From: AP-15 sp963799085
Lineage (GTDB): Bacteria; Pseudomonadota; Alphaproteobacteria; ATCC43930; CGMCC-115725
Direction: 5' to 3'
Assembly: GCA_963799085.1 (NCBI GenBank)
Contig: CAWCWA010000015.1
Location: 1 to 64,000 of the forward strand
Length of the DNA: 64,000 bases
Below the pieces are notes generated by a model, which did not search any database, had not been told where the DNA came from, and saw only the letters and a list, made by a program, of their open reading frames with translations. Shown piece after piece: positions 1 through 8,432 of this stretch. How positions within the stretch are numbered: position 1 is the first letter of the stretch; each line of letters starts with the position of its first letter. A program made the translations under genes and the position numbers.

Positions 1-1
1 G

Positions 2-49
2 TGTAGCGCGGCGATCTGGATGGGAAAGCGGCGACAATCAGGGTGGGAA
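2..49 (+). repeat. IS21 left terminal repeat
   Basis: This 48-bp segment aligns with the reverse complement of 2588-2635. There are 6 mismatches in the outer 25 bp and 3 in the inner 16 bp, with a 7-nt spacer between the two sub-repeats. Multiple terminal repeats of this kind are bound by the IstA transposase in IS21-family elements. Confidence 0.75.
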
Positions 50-122
50 TCCGGCGTCGCGGCATCCGGATGATTGTCGCTGATTGCGGGCGGCGCAAGG
101 TTTGATTGTCGCTGAGCGTCAA

Positions 123-932
123 TCAGGCGTTGGCTTTGATTGTCGCGGTGACGGGCGGCCGTCCAGGGCCGCGTTTGCGTTCGAGGGCAGCGCGGCGGCG
201 GTAGCTTTCGACGTTCATCTCGAAGATCGTCGCGTGGTGCACGAGGCGGTCGACGACGGCGACGGTCATCGCCGGATCGGGAAAGACCTTGCCCCACTCG
301 CCGAACGGCTGGTTGGCGGTGATCAGCAGCGAGCGGTGCTCGTAGCGGGCGCTGATCAGCTCGAACAGCACGCTGGTCTCGGCCTGGTCCTTGGTGACGT
401 AGGCGAGGTCGTCAAGGATCAGTAGGTGATATTTGTCGAGCCTGGCGATCGCAGCTTCGAGGGCGAGCTCGCGACGAGCGATCTGCAGCCGTTGCACGAG
501 ATCGGTGGTGCGGGTGAACAGCACACGCCAGCCGTTTTCGACGAGCGCGAAGCCGAGCGCTGCCGCCAGATGGCTCTTGCCGCCGCCCGGCGGGCCGAAC
601 AGCAAGAGATTGGCGCCCTGGTTGAGCCAAGCGTCGCCGGCGGCGAGCGCCATGACCTGCGCCTTGCTGACCACCGGAACGGCCTCGAAGTCGAAGGTGT
701 CGAGGGTCTTGCCGGGCGGCAGGCGGGCTTCGGCGAGATGACGCTCGATGCGGCGGCGAACGCGTTCGGCCATCTCGTGCTCGGCGAGCGCGGCCAGAAA
801 GCGCGCGGCCGGCCAGCCTTCCTTGTCGGCCTGGGCAGCCAGCGCCGCCCAGACGTGTTTGACGGCCGGTAGGCGCAGCTCGGCGAGCAGCAGCTCGACG
901 CGGGCGGTGTCGATCGGGTCGGCGGCCTTCAT
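123..932 (-). CDS. istB: IS21-family ATPase helper protein IstB
   Basis: The 269-aa product is the AAA+ ATPase that assists IS21 transposition and target immunity. The Walker A motif GPPGGGKSH lies near residue 114 and the Walker B LLILDDL near residue 170. A sensor-like ITANQPF motif follows, and the C-terminus is basic. The length is normal for IstB. Its start overlaps the istA stop in an ATGA arrangement, as is usual for the translationally coupled istAB pair. No lesion is seen, so the helper gene looks functional. Confidence 0.95.
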   Translation of the reverse strand: MKAADPIDTARVELLLAELRLPAVKHVWAALAAQADKEGWPAARFLAALAEHEMAERVRRRIERHLAEARLPPGKTLDTFDFEAVPVVSKAQVMALAAGDAWLNQGANLLLFGPPGGGKSHLAAALGFALVENGWRVLFTRTTDLVQRLQIARRELALEAAIARLDKYHLLILDDLAYVTKDQAETSVLFELISARYEHRSLLITANQPFGEWGKVFPDPAMTVAVVDRLVHHATIFEMNVESYRRRAALERKRGPGRPPVTATIKANA

Positions 933-2410
933 ACGGCACCGCCCGCCCGGACGATGCCGAGTTCGTCATAGAGATGCAGCGGCGTTAGTTTGACGGTGAT
1001 GTCTGGAATGGCGGCGGGATCGGGCCCGAAGTGCCGGCCGAGGATGTCCAGATCAGGCAGTCTGCCGGCGTCGAGTTCGGCGTCGATGATGCCGGCGAGT
1101 TCGGCCTCGCAGGCGCGGTCGTGCGCCAGCGCCAGCAATCCGACGATGGTGCGGCACGCCCGCTTCTCGCCGTCGGCCGCCAACAGCGCCTCGAACGCGC
1201 GCTGGTAGGCGCGGCGTGGAAAGAGCTGCTCGCGATAAACCAGGTTGAGCAAAGCCATCGGCTTGCGCCGCAAGGCGTGAATGACATGCCGATAATCGAC
1301 GACATGACCGCGCTTGCCGCTGGGATGCGCCCGGCCACGGCGCAGCGTCATCAGCGGGGTGCTGCCGAGAAGGCAGTCGAGCCGGTCGTCGTACAGGCGC
1401 ACCCGTAGGCGATGGCCGATCAGTCGCGACGGCACCGAATAGAACACCTTCTTGAGCGTGAAGCCGCTCGTCGAGGTGACGATGACGATCGTCTCCTCGT
1501 AATCGGTCGTGCGGCGCTCCGGCAGCGACTGCAGTGCCGGGCGCTCGAGTTCCAGCCGCTTCTTCAGTCGGGCGTTGCGGCGGCCGACGATCTCGTCGAT
1601 GAAGCAGCGGTAGGCATCCAAGCTGTCGAAGTCGCGCGAGCCACGCAGCAACAGCGCGTCCTCAATCGCCTGCTTGAGATGGCCGTGCGGGCTTTCGATC
1701 GATCCGTTCTCGTGTGCGATGCCGCGATTGTTGCGGGTCGGCTCCATGCCGTAATGCGCGCACAGCGCCTCGTAGCGGCGGGTCTGATCCTGCCTTGAGT
1801 CCTCGTCAAGATTGCGAAAGGCGGCCGACAGGCTGTCGCTGCGGTGCTGCAACGGGGCGCGGCCGAGCGCCCACAGCGCATTCTGCAGGCCCTCGGCCAG
1901 CGCCACGAAGCTTTCGCCGCCGAGCACGACACGAGCGTGCTCCCAGCCCGAGAAGGCCAGACGGAAGTGATAGAGCCGGTGATCAAGCGGCACCCCGGCG
2001 ACGCTGACGCCGCGATCGCGCAAGTCGGTAAAATCGGACAGCCCAAGTCGACCCGGTGGGTGCTCCTGCCGGAAGATGACATCCTGCTCGGTGCCATGCA
2101 GAGCCCGCCAGGTACGGATGCGCCGCTCCAACGTGCGGCGGATGCCGGCGCCGATCTCGGGGTGGCGCCGCCGGATCTCGTCGAAAATGGCGACCGGCCG
2201 CAAACCGGGGATGCTCTTCAGCAGCGGCACCACCTCGCTGTCCCATACCTCGCCCAGCGGATCGGGCCGCCGCCGGCCGCGCGGGGCTTTCTTTTGCGAG
2301 GGCATTCGAGAGTCGTGCTCGAAGCGATAGCCGCTGGAGGTCGCGAACCCGGCCTTGGCGGCGGAAACGGCCGGCGTCTCGGTCTGACGGAAACTCATAT
2401 ACAGCCTCAT
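929..2410 (-). CDS. istA: IS21-family transposase IstA
   Basis: DDE integrase-type transposase of about 493 aa. The start is placed at MRLYMSFRQT, which is the common IstA N-terminus; the open frame continues upstream to 2572 but that extension is not typical. The RNase H-like core shows a catalytic Asp in LSDFTDLRD and a Glu in the motif NRGIAHENGSIESPHGHLK. The C-terminal DNA-binding portion is basic. The gene is in the same orientation as istB and overlaps it by 4 nt. It appears intact, so this copy may still be mobile and could have inserted into the CRISPR locus recently. Confidence 0.93.
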   Translation of the reverse strand: MRLYMSFRQTETPAVSAAKAGFATSSGYRFEHDSRMPSQKKAPRGRRRPDPLGEVWDSEVVPLLKSIPGLRPVAIFDEIRRRHPEIGAGIRRTLERRIRTWRALHGTEQDVIFRQEHPPGRLGLSDFTDLRDRGVSVAGVPLDHRLYHFRLAFSGWEHARVVLGGESFVALAEGLQNALWALGRAPLQHRSDSLSAAFRNLDEDSRQDQTRRYEALCAHYGMEPTRNNRGIAHENGSIESPHGHLKQAIEDALLLRGSRDFDSLDAYRCFIDEIVGRRNARLKKRLELERPALQSLPERRTTDYEETIVIVTSTSGFTLKKVFYSVPSRLIGHRLRVRLYDDRLDCLLGSTPLMTLRRGRAHPSGKRGHVVDYRHVIHALRRKPMALLNLVYREQLFPRRAYQRAFEALLAADGEKRACRTIVGLLALAHDRACEAELAGIIDAELDAGRLPDLDILGRHFGPDPAAIPDITVKLTPLHLYDELGIVRAGGAV

Positions 2411-2587
2411 CTGGCAATCGGTGATGTGGCGGCCGGGCAAGTGCGGTTCCTCATCGGTATGAAGAACCGCTCCATATCCAGCCGGCTGCGATCGCCGGAT
2501 GCGCGCCCCTCTCCGGGTTCGCGCCGCCGCTGGATTCGCGACTTCGGTCGGGCTACGCCCTCCCTGCGTCACAAACCCAGCGGCGCT

Positions 2588-2635
2588 TTCTCATCCTGAT
2601 TGACGTGCCGTTCTCACCCTGATTGCCGCGCGGCA
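2588..2635 (-). repeat. IS21 right terminal repeat
   Basis: The reverse complement matches positions 2-49 as two spaced sub-repeats (CAATCAGGGTGAGAA and CAATCAGGATGAGAA). It marks the boundary between the insertion and the csm2 remnant. Confidence 0.75.
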
Positions 2636-2704
2636 GGCCAGGCTCGACTATTTATGGAAGCCTTCATGGCCTACTACCAAGTCTATCGCCCAAGCGAGGC
2701 TTAA
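2636..2704 (+). pseudogene. csm2: 3' remnant of csm2 (type III-A small subunit)
   Basis: Between the IS21 right end and csm3 an open frame encodes about 22 residues ending FMAYYQVYRPSEA followed by TAA. It lies directly upstream of csm3, where csm2 is expected, and the pattern FMEAFMAYYQ resembles the C-terminal helix of Csm2. Csm2 forms the inner filament of the Csm effector complex. The 5' part and cas10 should be left of position 1, so the gene is split by the insertion. The assignment relies on operon position plus this short motif. Confidence 0.6.
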
Positions 2705-2708
2705 GCCA

Positions 2709-3422
2709 ATGGAACTGCAGTTGCGCAAAATACAGAAGCTGCACGGTGAGCTCGAATTGCTGTCGGGCCTGCGTATCGGCGCGTCGGAGGGCGAAATCCG
2801 CATCGGCGGGGTAGATAATCAGGTCATCCGGCATCCCTACACGGACGAACCTTATATCCCGGGATCGAGCCTCAAGGGCAAAGTGCGCAGCCTGCTAGAA
2901 TGGCTGAGCGGCGCAGTGCGACAGGCGCCTTTATCCTACAAAGAAATTGAGCAGGCTCAACTCGTCAGGCCTATCCTGCAATTGTTCGGGATCGGCGGCA
3001 GCGACCAACTCACAGAGGAGCAAGCCGCCGACTTGGGACCGACGCGGCTTGCGTTTTGGGATGCGCCGTTCACCGACCGCTGGCGCACCGAGATCGGGCG
3101 CGGCAATCACCTGTGGGTCGAGGTCAAAACGGAAAACCGGATCGACCGCATTCAGGGAGTTGCCAGGGACCCTCGCCAGAGCGAGCGGGTGCCGGCGGGC
3201 GCGACCTTCGACTTCACGGTATCGATCAAGGTCCTCAATATCGATGCCGATGACGGTGCCGAGTTGCGGCGGGTGTTGTACCGTGGGTTGCGGCTGCTTG
3301 AGCTGGACAGTCTCGGAGGCTCAGGTTCGCGCGGCTACGGCAAGATGAAGTTCGGCGACCTGCGGCTCGACGGCGAGCCGGTCCAGGCGGAATTCGGGGC
3401 GCTCGACCCGTTCGCGGCATGA
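2709..3422 (+). CDS. csm3: Type III-A CRISPR RAMP protein Csm3
   Basis: 237-aa RAMP (Cas7-type) backbone subunit of the Csm complex, which lines the crRNA and cleaves target RNA at 6-nt intervals. The conserved IPGSSLKGKVR loop is at residues 55-65. An Asp in GGVDNQVIR (residue 36) corresponds to the catalytic Asp of Csm3 RNases. A Gly-rich LGGSGSRGYGK motif lies near the C-terminus. The length is normal. The gene starts 4 nt after the csm2 stop and overlaps csm4 by ATGA. There is no lesion, so target RNA cleavage chemistry would be preserved if a complex forms. Confidence 0.93.
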   Translation: MELQLRKIQKLHGELELLSGLRIGASEGEIRIGGVDNQVIRHPYTDEPYIPGSSLKGKVRSLLEWLSGAVRQAPLSYKEIEQAQLVRPILQLFGIGGSDQLTEEQAADLGPTRLAFWDAPFTDRWRTEIGRGNHLWVEVKTENRIDRIQGVARDPRQSERVPAGATFDFTVSIKVLNIDADDGAELRRVLYRGLRLLELDSLGGSGSRGYGKMKFGDLRLDGEPVQAEFGALDPFAA

Positions 3423-4342
3423 ACAGCCTGAAATTCGCGTTGCGGCCGCTCAGCGCCTTTGCCACCCCGCTTGCCGGCGATACGCTGTTCGGCCAACTAT
3501 GCTGGGCGGCGTGCGAGCGGTTCGGCGAGGCTCGGCTGAGGGAGCTGCTCGACGGTTATGTCGACGGGCGACCGTTTCTGGTGGTCTCCGACGGCTTTCC
3601 AAGCGGGTTCTTGCCACGGCCGACCGCACCCGATTTCGCCCTCGGGATCGATCCAGCCGATCCGGGGAAGCGCAAGCAGGCGCGCCGTGATCGCTGGCTG
3701 CCGGCCGACGGCGCCGACCAGCCGATCGCGCGCTGGATGCAGCTTGCGGGATCCGACATGGTAAAAACCCTCGTCGTGACCCAGAACACGATCAACCGTT
3801 ATACCGGCACTACCGGTGAGGGCCAGTTCGCGCCGCGGCAGGTCAACCGCAGTTTTTTCTCCGGAGAAGCCCGCATCGACGTCTACGCCGCGATCGACGA
3901 GCGGTTCTCCGCCGATACGCTACGCCAGCTTCTCACGGATGTCGGCAATCACGGCTATGGCCGTGATGCGACCACCGGCCTCGGTAAATTCGAAGTCGAA
4001 CGAGCGGTCGAAGCTGCGCGGCCGCAACCAAGTCATCATTGGCTGACGCTCGCCCCGTGTCGGCCCAATCCATATGAGCTCGTCGCCGACGGCTGTTATT
4101 ATGCACCGCTGACGCGCTTCGGGCGCCACGGCAATATCGCTGCGCTGACGGCGCAGCCGTTCAAGCGACCGCTTCTGATGATCGCGACCGGTGCGCTGCT
4201 GAAGTCGCGCGAGTCGGCTCGATGGGCCTTTCATGGCTGTAGTCTCGGCGGGAGCGGCAACCCGGTCTCCAGTGTCATTCCCGACACCGTGCACCAGGGT
4301 TACGCGCCGGTCGTGCCGCTGCATCTGGAGCCCGCCCAATGA
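3419..4342 (+). CDS. csm4: Type III-A CRISPR RAMP protein Csm4
   Basis: 307-aa Cas5-type RAMP subunit that caps the crRNA 5' handle and contacts Cas10. The N-terminus has the typical FATPLAGDTLFGQLCWA pattern. A Gly-rich NHGYGRDATTGLGKFEV segment lies near residue 180, and a second RAMP-like fold ends with the GCSLGGSGNPVS motif. Length and operon position (between csm3 and csm5, with 4-bp ATGA overlaps on both sides) agree with Csm4. No frameshift is visible. Confidence 0.9.
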   Translation: MNSLKFALRPLSAFATPLAGDTLFGQLCWAACERFGEARLRELLDGYVDGRPFLVVSDGFPSGFLPRPTAPDFALGIDPADPGKRKQARRDRWLPADGADQPIARWMQLAGSDMVKTLVVTQNTINRYTGTTGEGQFAPRQVNRSFFSGEARIDVYAAIDERFSADTLRQLLTDVGNHGYGRDATTGLGKFEVERAVEAARPQPSHHWLTLAPCRPNPYELVADGCYYAPLTRFGRHGNIAALTAQPFKRPLLMIATGALLKSRESARWAFHGCSLGGSGNPVSSVIPDTVHQGYAPVVPLHLEPAQ

Positions 4343-5811
4343 ACCGCTTCAGCGAAATCGTCCCGCTCGCGTTGACGCCGCTGACCCCAATTCATATTGG
4401 GTGTGGCGAAGACTTCAAGCCGACGAATTACGTCATCGACGGCGGCATTCTTTATCACTTTGAGCCGAGTAGTCTGCCATTGGACGAAGCCGATCGTCGG
4501 CTATTGATACAAAGCGCAAACCAGCCAGGCATAGACGCCATCCTCGCCGTCCAGCGGTTTTTTCACGGAAAGCGCAGCGACTGTCAGCGCATCAGCCGCT
4601 TCGGAATTCCGGTCGCGGCCGGCATCGCCGATTGGTACGAGGGACGCATTGGTCGGGTCGTGCAGCAAGAAGGAGGTGGGCGCAGGGTCAGCAACGAACT
4701 AGGGATCGAGCGCACTGCGCACCATCCCTACACCGGGATACCCTATCTGCCCGGATCGAGCCTTAAGGGTTCCGCGCGGACTGCGTGGGTCAATGCGCTT
4801 GATTGCGAGCCTGTGGGTCCCCGCAATCGGACGCGCCCTCCCCAGGAAAAGGCTAATGAGCTTGAGCGGACGATCCTCGGCGGCAGCTTTTCGTCAGATC
4901 CGTTTCGTGGTCGAATTTGCCGATGCGGCGGGCGCCGATCTCAAGAGCCGGGTTGTCTTCGCGGTCGATCGCCGCAAGCGTCCGCGACCCGACAGGCAAG
5001 AGAAGGATCTCGCCGTAGCGCGAGAGCGATCACAGGCGGCCAGTTCCGCGCCGCGCAGGGGGAAATTCGGCTCAAGTCACGGCCGGCATGCTCCGACCCG
5101 AAGGACACACCGCGCGCCGAAAAATGTATTGGCGACTTCGCTGAGCTTGCCCGTGCCTTCAACCGCTTCTACCGCAGCAGATTGGAGGCTGATCTCGAGG
5201 TATTGGCCGTTTTGGGCGAGGCGCGGTGGGCCGGTGCGTTCAAATCGCTGATCGACGCGCTTGCGCCTGCCCTTGATGATGGGCGCGCGATGCTGTTGCG
5301 CGTCGGCCGCCACAGCGGCGCAGAAAGCGTTACTATCGAGCGTCACCGTTGGATCCGCATTATCGGTAAGCGCGGCGCCGAGCCACATTGGGACCGCGAC
5401 GCGACTACAATCTGGCTTGCCGCCGATTATGAAGACAGCCGAGCTGATCTGCGGCCGTTCGGCTGGCTGTTGCTCGAGCGCGCCGACGATTTGCTCGTCA
5501 GCGACGATTTGCGGCGCTGGTGCGAGCAAGAGATAAACACGCCAACCAAGCGATCCGTCGCTAGGGAAGTTCCACCCATTGTACCGGCGCGCTCCGGTGC
5601 CCGATCTTCCGCCCCAGCCGGCCATACTAGTGCGAGCCGAGCTCAGGCTGCCCACACGTCACCGCTATTCCGCAGAGGCGATCGCGTGCGCAACGCGGAA
5701 GGCGAAATCGGCATTGTTAGCAGCGATGTAAAGATCGACGAAACCACGATGACAATCGAGATCGACGGCGATCTGGAGACGGTGAGGGTGGCAGAGTGGA
5801 AGACAGCCTAA
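4339..5811 (+). CDS. csm5: Type III-A CRISPR RAMP protein Csm5 with C-terminal extension; two compensating frameshifts
   Basis: 490-aa RAMP subunit that sits at the crRNA 3' end. The N-terminus has LTPIHIGCGEDFKPTNYVID, and the RAMP loop IPYLPGSSLKGSARTAW is at about residues 133-149. Between about 4900 and 5035 the better conserved sequence (ADAAGADLKSRVVFAVDRRK) is in the +1 frame. Two opposite single-base shifts therefore scramble about 40 residues while leaving the frame open. After an Ala/Ser/Pro-rich linker (about residues 413-440) the protein ends in an unusual roughly 48-residue tail containing FRRGDRVRNAEGEIGIV, which looks like a small beta-barrel. The stop overlaps the cas6 GTG by 16 nt. 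Confidence 0.85.
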   Translation: MNRFSEIVPLALTPLTPIHIGCGEDFKPTNYVIDGGILYHFEPSSLPLDEADRRLLIQSANQPGIDAILAVQRFFHGKRSDCQRISRFGIPVAAGIADWYEGRIGRVVQQEGGGRRVSNELGIERTAHHPYTGIPYLPGSSLKGSARTAWVNALDCEPVGPRNRTRPPQEKANELERTILGGSFSSDPFRGRICRCGGRRSQEPGCLRGRSPQASATRQAREGSRRSARAITGGQFRAAQGEIRLKSRPACSDPKDTPRAEKCIGDFAELARAFNRFYRSRLEADLEVLAVLGEARWAGAFKSLIDALAPALDDGRAMLLRVGRHSGAESVTIERHRWIRIIGKRGAEPHWDRDATTIWLAADYEDSRADLRPFGWLLLERADDLLVSDDLRRWCEQEINTPTKRSVAREVPPIVPARSGARSSAPAGHTSASRAQAAHTSPLFRRGDRVRNAEGEIGIVSSDVKIDETTMTIEIDGDLETVRVAEWKTA

Positions 5812-6797
5812 CCGTCATAACGCATCCCCGAGCGCAGGCGGTCGCGTCCCCGCCGGCGCTGAAACTCGACGCGGTGCTGCCGGTCGCGCGCTATCATTTT
5901 TCTTTTCGGATGCAGGACGAACTGCGGCTGCCGGAATATTCGGGATCGCTGTTGCGCGGCAATTTCGGTGCGGCGCTGCGGCGGACGGCGTGCATGACTG
6001 GGGCACCCGAATGCGCCCCCTGCCCGCTCTACCGGACCTGTCCCTATCCGGCGATCTTCGAGACGCCGGCACCCGCAACACACTCGCTGCAGCGCTTCAG
6101 CCAGGTACCCAATCCATATGTCATCGAGCCTCCGCCGATCGGGACGCGATATGTGCCCGCGGGAGAGATTATTTCGTTTGCAATGGTGCTGGTCGGCCGC
6201 GCGCTCGACCAGCTGCCGTGATTGTTTACGCGTGGCAGCGCGCTTTCGGCTCGGGCATAGGCCGGGTGAGGGCGAGGGGGTCGTTCGTGGATATCGTTCT
6301 CGAAGGGCCCGACGGAGGGGCATCGGTCTGGGATGCCGAGACTTCGAGCATCGGCGCTCACGGGCAGAGGCTGTCCGTACCCTCCCTGCCGGACATCAAT
6401 GCAGTAACCCTGAACATCGTGACGCCGCTGCGGTTGCAGAATCAGGGCCACCGGGTTCCGCTCGACAGGCTTGACCCGCGCACGTTGTTCGCGGCTCTGC
6501 TGCGCCGCACCTCGCTGCTGTTCGAGCTGCACGCAGCGCTTCCGGGGCTCGCGGGGGACGCTCGGCGCCTCACCGCGGCCGCCGCTGGAACTCGTCGACG
6601 AACGCCGCCTGCAGTGGAAGGACTGGACCCGCTTTTCGAGCCGCCAAGATCAGGAGATGACCCTGGGAGGGGTGATCGGAGAATGGACGCTGTCGGGCGA
6701 CCTCGCAGACCTGCTGCCATGGTTTTGGCTCGGCCAATGGCTGCACGTCGGCAAGAATGCGACCATGGGCATGGGGAATTATTCGCTGGCGTGGTGA
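5796..6797 (+). CDS. cas6: CRISPR pre-crRNA endoribonuclease Cas6 (two frameshifts)
   Basis: RAMP-family ribonuclease that trims pre-crRNA within the repeats. It starts at GTG 5796 inside the csm5 end. The N-terminal part shows the PEYSGSLLRGNFGAALRR signature and a Cys cluster (CAPCPLYRTCPY). The frame shifts near 6215 into VIVYAWQRAFGSGIGRV and again near 6580 into the conserved C-terminus WLGQWLHVGKNATMGMGNY, the Gly-rich loop of this Cas6 class. The complete protein would be about 333 aa. As sequenced, translation stops after 141 residues, so crRNA processing depends on whether the indels are real. Confidence 0.85.
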
Positions 6798-6837
6798 CAA
6801 CGCTGGAAAATCGCTTTGACAGGATTCCGCAATAGCG

Positions 6838-8089
6838 ATGGCGGACGACAACGCGGTCCTCGTCTGCACGGTCGGCGGCTCGCACCAGCCGATCCTGACG
6901 GCACTGAAGGCGCGGCGGTGGAAACGTGTCCTCTTCGTCTGCAGTTCGGCGACGCCGGAGTCGCGCAGTTCGGCGACGATGGTCACCGACGCCATCGAAA
7001 TCGCAAGCTCCGAGGCGAGGCCGGCGCAGCGCCTCGAACTCGATCCCGGTTCAGGTCAGGCTGGCGGCGGCCGACTGGGAGATCATCGAGGTGCCCCCTG
7101 ATGACCCGGACAGCGCCTTCAGCCTCCTGGTCGACCGGCTGCGCACACTGAACCGCGACGGCCGGCGCGTCGTCGCCGATTATACCGGCGGAACCAAGAG
7201 CATGAGCGCCGCGCTTGTCCTTGCCGCCTTCGAGACGGGGGCAGAGCTGCAGCTGGTCACGGGTCGGCGCGGCGACCTCGTCCGCGTTCTCGACCGCACT
7301 GAGCGTGAGATTTCCATTGGCACTCGTCGTGTCTCTGTAGCGCGCGAATTTGAACGCCTTGCCGCCGGCTGGGGGCGTTTCGCCTATCAGGAGGCGACAG
7401 AGGGCTTCACCGGGTTATGGAATGACCTCAAGGCGGAGGGCGCCTCGCGCGATGAACTGCGCCAGCTGACGCACGCAAAGGAATTGAGCGAGGCGTTTGC
7501 CGCTTGGGATGCCTTCGACCATAAGCGGGCCGCAGGCGGGCTCGCAAAGGCGATCTACAAGGGTCTGGCGATCGACGGCCGCAGCGACTGGTGCGCTCTC
7601 GCCGCGGTGCTGGTGCGCGAGCAGTCGGCGCCGTGGCGGGCGCTGTACTTGTGCGATCTCTGGCGTAACGCCCAGCGATGCGCGGCGCGCGGCCGCTGGG
7701 ACGACGGCGTCGCCCGGCTTTACCGCCTTTGGGAGGCCATGGCCCAGTGGCTGCTGTGGGCCGATTTTCGCCTCGACACCGCAGTCGTCGAGACCGGTCT
7801 CAGAAGGTCCTTGGACCTATATCGGCACCTGCGGCCGGAGGGCGAATCTGCTGCGTTCTGGCAACAGCAGAGCGAAGGTCGCAGCGAGTGGCAAAGGCTG
7901 AACGAAAGGTTGAGTATTCGCAACCGCTCGATCCTGGCGCACGGCGGTGATCGGGTGAGCCAAGCGGGATGGCGCACCCTCTCGGAATGGACTGAAACCG
8001 GCCTCCTCCAGCTGCTCGCGCGTGAGGCGGAGCGGCTCGGCGAGGCGCACGAGATGCCGCAATTGCCCGCTGCGCTGCCCGCTCTCTGA
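6838..8089 (+). CDS. CARF-HEPN CRISPR ancillary ribonuclease (Csm6-like, TIGR02710 type; one frameshift)
   Basis: Predicted effector RNase activated by cyclic oligoadenylate from Cas10. The N-terminal CARF (Rossmann) domain begins LVCTVGGSHQPI. After a single-base shift near 7047 it continues to the signature ADYTGGTKSM (about 7176-7205), the second nucleotide-binding motif of CARF proteins. The C-terminal domain is helical and contains RNRSILAHG (about 7918-7944), an Rx4-6H HEPN RNase motif. Total length is about 416 aa. It lies 40 nt after cas6 in the same orientation, the expected place for a Csm6/Csx1 effector. Its exact family is inferred from motifs. Confidence 0.8.
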
Positions 8090-8147
8090 CCCGCCGGCAA
8101 GCTTGCCGTTCCCGACCGGGCGCGCTGCGGGCCCTATATGCGGCCTC

Positions 8148-8432
8148 ATGCAGCGCAACCTTTATCTCGTCGCCTATGACATCTGCCATCCGCGCCGGCT
8201 CGCCCGGGCGCTGAAGATCGTGCGCGCCTATGCGACCGGCGGGCAGAAATCGGTGCACGAATGCTGGCTCGAACCGGGCGAGCTCACAGTCCTGAAGCGC
8301 GACCTCGAAGCGGTCATCGACGCCGGGGAGGACAGCGTGCTGTTTGTGCGGCTCGATCCGCGCATGAAGCCGCGCACCCTCGGCATCGCCCGGCCGCCTG
8401 CCGACCCTTCCTTCTTTTTTGTCGGTTGCGCG
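8148..8432 (+). CDS. cas2: CRISPR integrase subunit Cas2 (no stop before cas1)
   Basis: Cas2 bridges Cas1 dimers in spacer integration. The ATG at 8148 begins MQRNLYLVAYDIC, the ferredoxin-like first strand with the conserved Asp. The domain is about 93 residues and ends ADPSFFFVG. The codon after FFFVG is TGC, where a TGA stop would be typical, and the frame runs without a stop into the Met of Cas1. The two are therefore fused as sequenced. The gene order cas2-cas1 is also the reverse of the usual order. Confidence 0.88.

Larger units (their letters stand above)
2..2635 (-). mobile_element. IS21-family insertion sequence (complete)
   Basis: The element consists of two overlapping minus-strand genes, istA and istB, bounded by 48-bp imperfect inverted terminal repeats. 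The repeats begin TG at position 2 and end CA at 2635, which is the IS21 arrangement. Each end carries two tandem copies of a motif like CAATCAGGRTGRGAA separated by 7 nt, and further internal copies of TGATTGTCGC lie at about 71-113. The right end abuts the 3' part of csm2, so the element interrupts the CRISPR operon. The target-site duplication cannot be tested because the left flank is outside the window. Confidence 0.9.

Noticed and set aside
1844..2599. 251-aa plus-strand frame inside IS21
   Set aside because: Shadow of istA; no homology pattern and no separate start signal.
8095..8108. CGGCAAGCTTGCCG palindrome after the CARF-HEPN gene as a terminator
   Set aside because: It is a 14-bp palindrome without a loop or T-tract; probably incidental in GC-rich sequence.
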